This document shows positions 34,826 through 41,785 of a stretch of 53,769 nt of DNA, one piece after another. The translations under genes were made by a program, and so were the position numbers. Each line of letters starts with the position of its first letter. Positions within the stretch are counted from its first letter, which is position 1. This DNA comes from Treponema bryantii NK4A124 (GTDB lineage: Bacteria; Spirochaetota; Spirochaetia; Treponematales; Treponemataceae): NCBI RefSeq assembly GCF_000421345.1, contig NZ_ATWV01000017.1, positions 1 through 53,769 on the forward strand. Direction: 5' to 3'. The notes beneath the pieces were generated by a model. The model made no database searches, was not told where the DNA came from, and saw nothing but the letters and a program-made list of their open reading frames with translations.

Positions 34826-35120
34826 TTTTACATATTTTTAATCTAAATCAGCTAAATTATATGTAAAATATCGTTTACGCCACTTCAATAATTACAACTA
34901 ATCAAAGTGAATTACATATTATTTTGAAAAATCATCCAGTTAATATGTAATTCACACAAAAGTTTATTCATCATTACTCTGCTTCGACCACCAATTTACA
35001 TATTATCTCAATTCAAATCACAAATAATATGTAAATCCACTTACATCTCATTTCAAAACTAGCCTCTTCACCAGCAAAATTACATATTTTTCACACCATC
35101 AAATCTAAAAATATGTAATT
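34826..35120. repeat. Array of four 84-bp-spaced hairpin units upstream of a nuclease gene
   Basis: Each unit has a left core TTACATAT and a right core ATATGTAA. Left cores start at 34828, 34912, 34996 and 35080, exactly 84 bp apart each time. Right cores start exactly 31 bp after each left core. Stems extend beyond the cores to 10, 15, 13 and 14 bp: 34826-34868, 34907-34955, 34994-35036, 35078-35120. Flanking pairs differ between units but still pair (outer bases T-A or A-T, GTGAA with TTCAC in unit 2, inner TA or TTTT). Loops and 45-nt spacers differ in sequence and are poor in G. No frame is open through it. No further unit is seen on either side. Confidence 0.85.
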
Positions 35121-35136
35121 CTCTCTCATTTTTTTC

Positions 35137-35165
35137 TTGCCTCCCCTGCAATTTATACATATCTT
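35137..35165 (+). promoter_or_regulatory. Possible promoter of the array-linked nuclease gene
   Basis: TTGCCT (35137-35142), 17-bp spacer, TATCTT (35160-35165). An ATTTATA / TATAAAT inverted repeat overlaps it. The gene could equally be read through from the array; TTGGCA (34806-34811) with TACATA (34829-34834) would be a promoter for the array itself. Confidence 0.35.
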
Positions 35166-35191
35166 ATAAATATCACCGCAAACGGAGGAAA

Positions 35192-36043
35192 ATGTATAAG
35201 TTAAAAGAATTATTATCACCGGAACAGTTTATCGCACCTATTCACACACGGCTTTCAGAACTCGAACAGGCTTACAAAACAAAGCAGCTGGAGGTAAAAC
35301 GAAATCCATCCGGCTTAATTCGAATTGTAAAAAATCACGGTCAGCTGCAATTTTATAAACGCAAATCAAAATCAGATTTACAGGGCACTTACATGCCACG
35401 CTCACAAAATCAACTCGCCTACAAATTAATTCAATCTGATTATGATAAAAAAGCCCTCGCAGCCATCAAAGAGGAAATCTCATTTATAAAACTCTTTCTT
35501 ACAAAATATCAGACAACTAACACAAATCATCATTTCAAAAAACTGCCGGACTCCCGCCAGAAAATAGTTACTCCTCTTACACTCACAGATTCTAAATATG
35601 CAGAACTCTGGCTTTCAGAAAAATATCCCAGGAAGAAGATTCCACCGGATATCCCTAAACTCTTTACAGATAATAAAGAACAGGTTCGTTCCAAAGCTGA
35701 AGTTTTAATTGCAAATGCGATGAAAACTTCAGGTATTCCCTATCGTTACGAGTTTCCAATCAAAATAAATCTTAAAGCAGGTGATCCATCACAAGTTCCT
35801 GTCATCCAAACATTTCACCCGGATTTTTATTGTCTGAATTTGCGGACACGAAAAGAATATATCTGGGAACATTTTGGAATGATGGATGAGGCAGAGTATT
35901 CAACTCGTGCCGCAGAAAAAATAATACTCTACCAGCAGAACGGTTACTTCCCCGGAAAAAATCTGATCATTACGATGGAAACTTCAAAGACAAAACCTTC
36001 CTCAATTGAGCTCAACCAGATAATTCAGGAGTATTTGAAATAA
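35192..36043 (+). CDS. Orphan PD-(D/E)XK-like nuclease, array-associated
   Basis: 283 residues; CGGAGG lies just before the ATG. The first 110 residues are basic and helical, with LEQAYKTKQLEVKRN and a possible RNA/DNA-binding character. Residues 165-262 look like a PD-(D/E)XK nuclease core: RSKAEVLIAN (Glu170), YRYEFPIKI (Glu187), FHPDFY (Asp211) and YIWEHFGMMD (Glu226), then a helix and LIITMET. The last motif has Glu-His-Phe in place of Glu-x-Lys. I recall similar hypothetical proteins with YxWEHLGMMD in gut Firmicutes, so transfer is possible. The four-unit hairpin array is immediately upstream. Target and role unknown. Confidence 0.7.
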   Translation: MYKLKELLSPEQFIAPIHTRLSELEQAYKTKQLEVKRNPSGLIRIVKNHGQLQFYKRKSKSDLQGTYMPRSQNQLAYKLIQSDYDKKALAAIKEEISFIKLFLTKYQTTNTNHHFKKLPDSRQKIVTPLTLTDSKYAELWLSEKYPRKKIPPDIPKLFTDNKEQVRSKAEVLIANAMKTSGIPYRYEFPIKINLKAGDPSQVPVIQTFHPDFYCLNLRTRKEYIWEHFGMMDEAEYSTRAAEKIILYQQNGYFPGKNLIITMETSKTKPSSIELNQIIQEYLK

Positions 36044-36050
36044 TAACCCC

Positions 36051-36079
36051 TTGACAAAAATTTTTCTTCCCACTAGATT
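36051..36079 (+). promoter_or_regulatory. Strong promoter of the ABC exporter leader
   Basis: TTGACA (36051-36056), 17-bp spacer, TAGATT (36074-36079). This is the best -35 box in the window. Predicted start near 36086, giving a leader of about 260 nt before the exporter gene. Confidence 0.75.
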
Positions 36080-36091
36080 GAAAACATTGAT

Positions 36092-36315
36092 GAGCGCAAA
36101 CATCCTCGCGCGCTCTAGAAATTCTTTTTAAGGAGGTCACTCCCATGGATAACAGTGTAGTGTATTTTGATTTTAAGTGCGGAATGATTCTCCCTCGCAC
36201 AAAAGAGAATTAGTTCCCACTTAAAATTTAAAACTTTCCTTTAGGAAAGTACCTCACGAAAATCGACCGCACGATACCTCGGCGTGTGTATTATTGTTTT
36301 CGGCTCGTTACCGAA
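36092..36315 (+). promoter_or_regulatory. Structured leader (candidate attenuator) of the ABC exporter
   Basis: Ordered elements: GAGCGC / GCGCTC hairpin (36092-36115), before the leader ribosome site; a long hairpin with ATTTTAAGTG / CACTTAAAAT (36170-36179 / 36218-36227), extended by GGA/TCC and an inner ATTCTC / GAGAAT, that includes the end of the leader ORF with its stop near the loop; ACTTTCC / GGAAAGT (36233-36250); CGCACG / CGTGTG (36268-36288) followed by TATTATTGTTTT, which is terminator-like; and TTCGG / CCGAA (36299-36315). CGAAAA at 36257 could pair with TTTTCG at 36297 instead. A ribosome on the leader ORF would break the long hairpin. Confidence 0.55.
36145..36213 (+). CDS. Leader peptide, 22 residues, upstream of ABC exporter
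   Basis: Encodes MDNSVVYFDFKCGMILPRTK then EN. A textbook ribosome site AAGGAGGT (36130-36137) sits 7 nt before the ATG, the strongest in this window, yet the exporter gene downstream has none. The stop lies within a long hairpin. Known parallel: the BmrB leader peptide of Bacillus subtilis bmrCD, a heterodimeric multidrug ABC exporter induced by ribosome-targeting drugs through attenuation. No sequence similarity to BmrB is claimed. The role as a stalling sensor is inference. Confidence 0.6.
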   Translation: MDNSVVYFDFKCGMILPRTKEN

Positions 36316-36346
36316 TCGTTCCTGCTTATTATTTGTAACTTGAATT

Positions 36347-38197
36347 ATGAACAAACTGAATTTATTTCGCTATTTTAAACGCTACAGTTTTCTGTATCTG
36401 ATTGCCCTGCTTGCCATGAGCGCAGGCACAATGCTGGACCAGGCAGCACCTCTGATTGTCCAGCATATTATTGATGATGTTTTGATTGCGAAGCGCATGG
36501 AAATTTTGAACTTCCTTCTGCTTGGCATTCTTGGAATAGGAGTGGGCCGCTGCATCTTCCAGTACACAAAGGAATATGCCTGCGACTATGCCGGAAGTAA
36601 AATTGCAAGTGAGGTCCGCATAAATCTTTTTCAGAAGATTCAGAGCCTTTCTGCAAACTTTTTTGACGGCATAAACTCCGGAGAGCTTATGAGCCGCGTA
36701 AAGGACGACGTAGACCGCATCTGGGATATTGCAGCCTTTATGGGTATTTTGATGGCCGAAGTTTTCATCCGCACTGTGACCACAATTATTTTTATGGTCC
36801 GCATAAACTGGCAGCTGGCCCTGATTCCGATTGTGGGAATGATTGGCTCTGGCGTAATTGCCATTATGATGGAAAAGCAGCTGGATGATTTGTACGGCGC
36901 CGTTATGCAGGAAGGTTCAGAGATGAACAATACTGCGGCAGAAAATCTTGCGGGAGTGCGCACAGTTAAGGCATTCGCTCGCGAGGGCTTTGAGATTGCA
37001 AAGTTCCACAAGCACAACCAGAAGTTCTATGAGCTCAACATTGATTTGAGCCGTGTCTTCGTAAAGTACAACCCGATGATTCAGACAATTACAAGACTGC
37101 TTTCGGTGATTTCTTTGCTCCTGGGCGGCCTGATTGTAATGAAGGGAAATCCGCTGCAGGGCGGCGCAAAAATGTCTGTGGGTGAGCTGATTGCTTTTAC
37201 CCAGTACGTTGGCGGAATGATCTGGCCAATGGAAATGCTTGGCTGGCTCACAAACGGACTTTCCAGTGCAAGAGCAAGCGTTAAACGTCTGAACAAGATT
37301 TATGCCGAGATGCCGGATATTACAGAAAACAGCGAGCTTGCGAAGATTACAGAAGGTGACGACGTAGAACTTGCAGACGCAATGTTCTCGCAGTTTGATA
37401 TTGCGGGAGATATTTCTTTTGAGCATGTAACCTACGAAGTTAGTGGCAAAAAAAATGAAGGCGAAGAAGATTCCAGCGAAAAGAATTCTGAAGCTACAGA
37501 ATCTTCAGAATCTGCAGAACCACGCAAGATTCTCGACGACGTAAGTTTCGACATCAAAGCCGGCCAGACTCTGGGAATCATGGGTTCAACCGGTTCCGGA
37601 AAGACGACAATCATCAACCTGCTTAAGCGCATGTACGACGTTACAGGCGGAAGCATCAAGCTTGATGGAATTGATATCCGGGAGCTGCCCTTGCCTACCC
37701 TGCGACGCGCAATCTCTTGTGTTATGCAGGACATCTTTTTGTTCAGCGACACAATTGATGGAAACATCCGCCTTGGTGCCCGCGAGAGCATTACAACTGC
37801 AGAAGTTCGTTCGGCTCTGAACCAGTCGCACGCTTCTGAGTTTGTAGACAAGATGGAAGAAAAAGAAAACACCGTAATTGGTGAGCGTGGGGTCGGCCTT
37901 AGCGGTGGACAGAAGCAGCGAATCACAATTGCGCGAGCCCTGGCCCGAAAGACACCGGTGCTGGTTCTTGATGATTCAACTTCGGCTCTGGATACAGAAA
38001 CCGAGCAGGAAATTCAGGGCGTTCTCGCAGAACTTTCCGGCATGACAAAAATCATCATCGCCCACAGAATCAGCGCGGTTCGCAAGGCAGATAAGATTAT
38101 TGTTCTTGATAAGGGTAAAGTTGCCGAGTGTGGCACTCACGAAGAGCTTCTGGCACTCGGAGGTCTTTATAAGGAGACTTACGATAGTCAGTATTAG
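36347..38197 (+). CDS. Heterodimeric ABC exporter, subunit with degenerate ATPase site
   Basis: 616 residues: six membrane helices (about 15-310), then the ATPase domain. Walker A GSTGSGKTT, Q-loop VMQDIFLF, signature [14 protein letters not shown], and Walker B VLVLDDSTSALD with Asp in place of the catalytic Glu. That change marks the degenerate half of heterodimeric exporters such as BmrC or TM287. An acidic Ser/Glu-rich insert (about 365-387) lies before the ATPase domain. The second subunit follows after two element A copies. Probably exports drugs or lipids. There is no Shine-Dalgarno before the ATG; expression probably depends on the structured leader. Confidence 0.93.
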   Translation: MNKLNLFRYFKRYSFLYLIALLAMSAGTMLDQAAPLIVQHIIDDVLIAKRMEILNFLLLGILGIGVGRCIFQYTKEYACDYAGSKIASEVRINLFQKIQSLSANFFDGINSGELMSRVKDDVDRIWDIAAFMGILMAEVFIRTVTTIIFMVRINWQLALIPIVGMIGSGVIAIMMEKQLDDLYGAVMQEGSEMNNTAAENLAGVRTVKAFAREGFEIAKFHKHNQKFYELNIDLSRVFVKYNPMIQTITRLLSVISLLLGGLIVMKGNPLQGGAKMSVGELIAFTQYVGGMIWPMEMLGWLTNGLSSARASVKRLNKIYAEMPDITENSELAKITEGDDVELADAMFSQFDIAGDISFEHVTYEVSGKKNEGEEDSSEKNSEATESSESAEPRKILDDVSFDIKAGQTLGIMGSTGSGKTTIINLLKRMYDVTGGSIKLDGIDIRELPLPTLRRAISCVMQDIFLFSDTIDGNIRLGARESITTAEVRSALNQSHASEFVDKMEEKENTVIGERGVGLSGGQKQRITIARALARKTPVLVLDDSTSALDTETEQEIQGVLAELSGMTKIIIAHRISAVRKADKIIVLDKGKVAECGTHEELLALGGLYKETYDSQY

Positions 38198-38210
38198 AAA
38201 TAGGCAAAGC

Positions 38211-38248
38211 GGTGGTTGAGTGATGCGAAGCATCATATCGCAACCACC
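38211..38248. repeat. Palindromic element A between ABC subunits, copy 1
   Basis: GGTGGTTGAGTGATGCG...CATATCGCAACCACC; one arm has a GCAACC variant. Begins 14 bp after the first subunit stop. Confidence 0.85.
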
Positions 38249-38264
38249 TGTGAGCCGATGGACT

Positions 38265-38299
38265 GGTGGTTTCGATACGGCTACGCCTACTCAACCACC
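38265..38299. repeat. Palindromic element A between ABC subunits, copy 2
   Basis: Opposite orientation to copy 1, 17 bp away. GGTGGTTTCGATACGGC...CTACTCAACCACC. A false N-terminal extension of the second subunit is translated from both copies. Confidence 0.85.
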
Positions 38300-38318
38300 G
38301 GTCATTACGGAGAAAATT

Positions 38319-40082
38319 ATGAACAGTTATAAAATCGACGAACAGCAGGTGCAGAAGTCTAACTTCGAAACGATGCCACGGCTTTTCCGTTACCTGCTTA
38401 AATATAAAAAACGGATTGCGGGAGTTTTTGCACTCATGGCATTTGGTACGGCGGTGGACCTTGTGAATCCGCTTTTGAGTGAGAGGGCCATTGACCGCTA
38501 TATTATTCCGGGAAATGTTGCGGGCCTGATTCGCATTGTGGCTCTTGGCGCGACCATCAATATTCTTGCGGTGCTGGCAATTAAGCTTCGTATGCTTTTG
38601 ATGGCAAAGACCAGTAACAAGGTTATTCAGGAGCTGCGGCAAGAATTGTACGACCACATTCAGAGTCTGGACCTGGCCTTTTTTGACTCACGACCATCCG
38701 GAAAGATTCTTGCGAGAATTATCGGCGACTCGAACTCGCTCAAGGATATTATTGAAAATGCCGTTACTACTTTAATTCCGAACCTTGTTACGGTTATTGC
38801 GGTAATGGTAATTATGTTCATTAAAAACTGGAAGCTGGCTCTGGCCGCCCTCTGCAGTCTGCCATTTTTGATTGGCGGAGTTTTTCTGATTTCGATTATG
38901 GCAGAAAAGCACTGGAAGGCAAAACGCCAGAAGTCTTCGAATATTAATGCCTTTATCAACGAAGACCTTTCGGGCATAAAAATCATTCAGAGCTTCCGCG
39001 CCGAGCAGGAAACCGACAAGACCTTCCAGCAGCTGGTTTGGGATGACCGCCGCGAGTTCCTTCGTGCTGTGCGCTGGTGCGACGGCTTTGGTTCCTGGAT
39101 TGACTTGTGCTGGAGCGTTGGAACCATGGCCTTATATATGGTAGGAATCAAGCTGCTTGGAATTGAAGGTGTTTCCATTGGAACTTACATAGCCTTTGGA
39201 AGCTACGTGGGAATGTTCTGGCAGCCAATTTTGAACCTGAGTAATTTTTACAACCAGTTTATTAATGCGGCCAGCGGTGCTGAGCGTATCTTTGAAATTA
39301 TTGATAAGCAGCCGCTAGTTACCAGCCGCGAGGATGCAGAACAGATGCCTGCAATCAAGGGAAATGTTGACTTTAAGGGCGTTACCTTCGGTTATAAGGA
39401 AGATGTAGATGTTCTTAAAAATGTTGATTTCTCTGTGACTCAGGGTGAAACAATTGCTCTTGTAGGACCTACGGGCGCCGGTAAATCTACGGTAGTTAAT
39501 CTGGTGAGCCGTTTTTATGATATTAAGGACGGGGCCATCCTGATTGACGGAAAAGACATTCGTAATGTAGAGCTTGCAAGCCTGCGCACCCAGATGGGAA
39601 TTATGACTCAGGACAACTATATTTTCAGCGGCACAATCCGTGAAAATATTATGTATGGCAAGCTGGATGCGAGTGAAGAAGAAATGCTGGCTGCAAGCCG
39701 CGCCGTTCACGCAGATGATTTTATCCGCGAACTGCCGGACGGCTACGACACAAAGCTCACAGCCCGCGGTGGAGAACTGAGCAACGGACAGAGACAGCTG
39801 GTTGCCTTTGCGCGTACCATGCTCAGTAACCCGCGCATTCTGATTCTGGATGAGGCAACTTCTAGTATTGATACTAAGACAGAGCTGCTTGTTCAGAAAG
39901 GAATTGCACAGATGCTCAAGGGCCGCACAAGCTTTGTAATTGCCCACCGCCTTTCAACAATTCAGAATGCCGACCGCATTTTTGTAATTGATAAAGGAGG
40001 AATCGTGGAGAGTGGCAGCCCGACAGAACTGATGAACATGAAAGGCGAATATTATAAACTTCGTCAGGCTCAATTCGCATAA
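38319..40082 (+). CDS. Heterodimeric ABC exporter, subunit with canonical catalytic Glu
   Basis: 587 residues. Start at 38319, preceded by CGGAG; a start at 38220 would read through two repeats. Six membrane helices (about 25-320), then the ATPase domain: Walker A GPTGAGKST, Q-loop MTQDNYIF, signature LSNGQRQLVAFART (Asn replaces the usual Gly), Walker B ILILDEATSSID with the catalytic Glu, and the switch His in IAHRLST. Together with the first subunit this gives one canonical and one degenerate ATP site, as in BmrCD, LmrCD or TM287/288. It ends at a family C repeat facing a convergent gene. Confidence 0.93.
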   Translation: MNSYKIDEQQVQKSNFETMPRLFRYLLKYKKRIAGVFALMAFGTAVDLVNPLLSERAIDRYIIPGNVAGLIRIVALGATINILAVLAIKLRMLLMAKTSNKVIQELRQELYDHIQSLDLAFFDSRPSGKILARIIGDSNSLKDIIENAVTTLIPNLVTVIAVMVIMFIKNWKLALAALCSLPFLIGGVFLISIMAEKHWKAKRQKSSNINAFINEDLSGIKIIQSFRAEQETDKTFQQLVWDDRREFLRAVRWCDGFGSWIDLCWSVGTMALYMVGIKLLGIEGVSIGTYIAFGSYVGMFWQPILNLSNFYNQFINAASGAERIFEIIDKQPLVTSREDAEQMPAIKGNVDFKGVTFGYKEDVDVLKNVDFSVTQGETIALVGPTGAGKSTVVNLVSRFYDIKDGAILIDGKDIRNVELASLRTQMGIMTQDNYIFSGTIRENIMYGKLDASEEEMLAASRAVHADDFIRELPDGYDTKLTARGGELSNGQRQLVAFARTMLSNPRILILDEATSSIDTKTELLVQKGIAQMLKGRTSFVIAHRLSTIQNADRIFVIDKGGIVESGSPTELMNMKGEYYKLRQAQFA

Positions 40083-40088
40083 TGACAC

Positions 40089-40165
40089 TGTCATTGCCGG
40101 ACTTGATCCGGCAATCCAGGCATCGCGGACCTTTCTAGATTCCCGTGTCAAGCACGGGAATGACA
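40089..40165. repeat. Dispersed repeats, family B/C hybrid pair
   Basis: Hairpin 1: TCATTGCCGGA / TCCGGCAATCC around CTTGA (40089-40117). Hairpin 2: TTCCCGTG / CACGGGAA around TCAAG (40139-40160), ending in TGACA. They occupy the convergent gap after the ABC exporter. Confidence 0.8.
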
Positions 40166-40170
40166 ACTTA

Positions 40171-40584
40171 TTATCTTAAATTTGACAGTCTTGAACGGAG
40201 TTCGTAACAGCGGTTTTTGAGGTTACGGACTTCGTTGAGGCTGCTCATAATCTTTGCCGTCATATAAACATCAACAATACCGCTGTCAAAAAAGAAATCT
40301 GCAAAGGTTGCAAATCCGCTTACGTTCATGCTGTAGTCTCCGGCCATGCTTATACCGCCGAGAACACGACGAAGCTCCTGAAGCAGATAATTTACTCTGT
40401 CCATAGCGATTTTTGCATTATTAAGTTTTGAATGTTTTATAAGGTCTGTAATCAGTCCGCCGCCCAGAACATCTAAAAAGCCCCAGTTGCGGGCAGAAGA
40501 AAGCTGGCGTTCTGCCTGGTCCAGTTCTCCAATAAGCTGATTTGTAAGATTAATTGCCTGATTTACCTGAAGGTCGTTTGCCAT
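40171..40584 (-). CDS. Small helical protein of unknown function
   Basis: 137 residues. The ATG at 40584 has GGAG 6 nt upstream; the frame runs four codons further to a TTG. The N-terminal half is two long helices with heptad-like spacing (LTNQLIGELDQAERQLSSARNW, then KLNNAKIAMDRVNYLLQELRRVL), separated by a Gly-rich turn FLDVLGGGLITDLI. A short middle region is followed by another helix (EVRNLKNRCYELRSRLSNL). It may bind a membrane surface or a partner. I do not recognise the family. Flanked by family C repeats on both sides. Confidence 0.7.
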   Translation of the reverse strand: MANDLQVNQAINLTNQLIGELDQAERQLSSARNWGFLDVLGGGLITDLIKHSKLNNAKIAMDRVNYLLQELRRVLGGISMAGDYSMNVSGFATFADFFFDSGIVDVYMTAKIMSSLNEVRNLKNRCYELRSRLSNLR

Positions 40585-40603
40585 TGTCGTCTCCAAAAAA
40601 TTC

Positions 40604-40664
40604 TGTCATTCCGAACTTGTTTCGGAATCTCTTGTATTAGATGCTGAAACACGTTCAGCATGAC
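40604..40664. repeat. Dispersed hairpin pair, family C
   Basis: ATTCCGAA / TTCGGAAT (40608-40629) and ATGCTGAA / TTCAGCAT (40640-40662). Same two-hairpin design as 11820-11878, in the same orientation. Confidence 0.85.
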
Positions 40665-40725
40665 TACAATTAAAGTATACTAATATTTTTGCTGAAATAA
40701 AACAAAAATGTGATAAAATATCCTT

Positions 40726-41136
40726 ATGAATTATGATGAACTTGTAAAAACTGCAATTGAAATGACAAATATGTCTTATGTTCCCTACTCTCACTTTCAT
40801 GTAGGGGCAGCTCTTCTGGATAAAAAGGGCAAGGTATGGACTGGCTGTAATATTGAAAATGCCGCTTACGGACCAAGCAACTGTGCCGAGCGTACTGCTG
40901 TATTTAAGGCAGTTAGTGAAGGTGCCCGTGAGTTTGAAGCTATTGCTGTTGTTGGCGGCCCGGAAGGCGCAGACGGTAAGGCTGAAATTAAAGACTTCTG
41001 CCCGCCGTGCGGTGTCTGCCGCCAGGTGCTGAGCGAGTTCTGCGACCGCGACTTTAAAATCATTCTTGCAAACGGCAAGGGAGAGCAGAAAGTGTTTACA
41101 CTGGGCGAGCTCTTGCCGGAGAGTTTTAGTCTTTAA
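40726..41136 (+). CDS. cdd: Cytidine deaminase
   Basis: Converts cytidine and deoxycytidine to uridine forms in pyrimidine salvage. 136 residues, the usual size of the homotetrameric class. Zn and catalytic motifs: NCAERTAVF (Cys and proton-shuttling Glu) and PPCGVCRQ (two Cys ligands). Substrate-binding YVPYSHFHVGAALL and GCNIENAAYG are present. TAAAAT lies 6 bp before the ATG, with no Shine-Dalgarno; another probable leaderless gene. Confidence 0.96.
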   Translation: MNYDELVKTAIEMTNMSYVPYSHFHVGAALLDKKGKVWTGCNIENAAYGPSNCAERTAVFKAVSEGAREFEAIAVVGGPEGADGKAEIKDFCPPCGVCRQVLSEFCDRDFKIILANGKGEQKVFTLGELLPESFSL

Positions 41137-41162
41137 CGGTCATTGTAAGCAGTGCCAGCAAC

Positions 41163-41200
41163 GGTGGTTTCGATAAACCGCTTCGCGGCACTCAACCACC
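41163..41200. repeat. Palindromic element A providing a stop codon
   Basis: GGTGGTTTCGATAAACCG...GCACTCAACCACC. On the minus strand GGTGGTTGA supplies the last Gly-Gly codons and the TGA stop of the NUDIX gene, while also separating it from the convergent cdd. Confidence 0.85.
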
Positions 41201-41710
41201 GAAGTGGTCGTAAGGCTTTCCGTTCAGCCAGGTCTCAAGCAGAACGTTATTCTTATACACAGCCTTGAGCGAATAAAAGGGATGATTTTCTGCCAGAAAA
41301 TCGTAAAAGATTTCGTCTGCCTGCCAGTGGGGAAGCTCCTTTAATTTTGCAAGGGGAACCCATTCCAGGTCGCCTTCATCGCAGTCGCTCTTGAGCTCTC
41401 CGCTGAATTTGCGGGCACGGAAAATGTGCATGAACTCGGTGTATGCTTCAGCTTCAGAAACATCAACAAACGTAACAATTCCGCAGTACTCAAGATCGGC
41501 AGGCTCAACCACAAGACCGGTCTCTTCCCTAATCTCCCGCACGGCACAATCTTCCGGCGACTCTCCGTTTTCAAACTTGCCGCCAATTCCTATCCATTTA
41601 TCTTTATTATAATCGTGCTCCTTTTTTGTACGGTGGAGCATGAGGTAAGAATTATCTTTTTCTATATAGCAGAGACTTGTATTTATAAGTGTTTTCATAT
41701 TTTTAATCAT
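41192..41710 (-). CDS. NUDIX hydrolase (MutT-like)
   Basis: 172 residues. The NUDIX box is complete: GGKFENGESPEDCAVREIREETGL, with the metal-binding Glu residues in REIREETG. The N-terminus (CYIEKDNSYLMLHRTKK) and W-x-x-D-E segment (WQADEIFYDFL) resemble 8-oxo-dGTP/dihydroneopterin-type MutT proteins. It probably hydrolyses an oxidised or excess nucleotide; the substrate is not certain. Start at 41710 or four codons later at 41698; TAAAAT lies 7 bp before the first. The last two Gly codons and the stop come from palindromic element A. Confidence 0.9.
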   Translation of the reverse strand: MIKNMKTLINTSLCYIEKDNSYLMLHRTKKEHDYNKDKWIGIGGKFENGESPEDCAVREIREETGLVVEPADLEYCGIVTFVDVSEAEAYTEFMHIFRARKFSGELKSDCDEGDLEWVPLAKLKELPHWQADEIFYDFLAENHPFYSLKAVYKNNVLLETWLNGKPYDHFGG

Positions 41711-41785
41711 ATTTTTAATTTTACTATTTTTTTGGAATTCTGCATATTATATGGTATAATATTATCAATATTCAGGAGGGAATAA

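Noticed and set aside
34922-34940. Loop of array unit 2 shares 12 nt with the minus strand near 46940
   Set aside because: AT-rich 12-mer next to element D; expected by chance and not supported by other loops.
34826-35120. Classical CRISPR array
   Set aside because: No repeat of 20 bp or more; only 8-nt inverted cores are conserved and no cas gene is present.
38220-38318. 33-residue extension of the second ABC subunit
   Set aside because: Translates two element A copies; the ATG at 38319 has a Shine-Dalgarno.
40726-41136. A riboswitch upstream of cdd
   Set aside because: The gap holds only a family C repeat and a short AT-rich promoter region.
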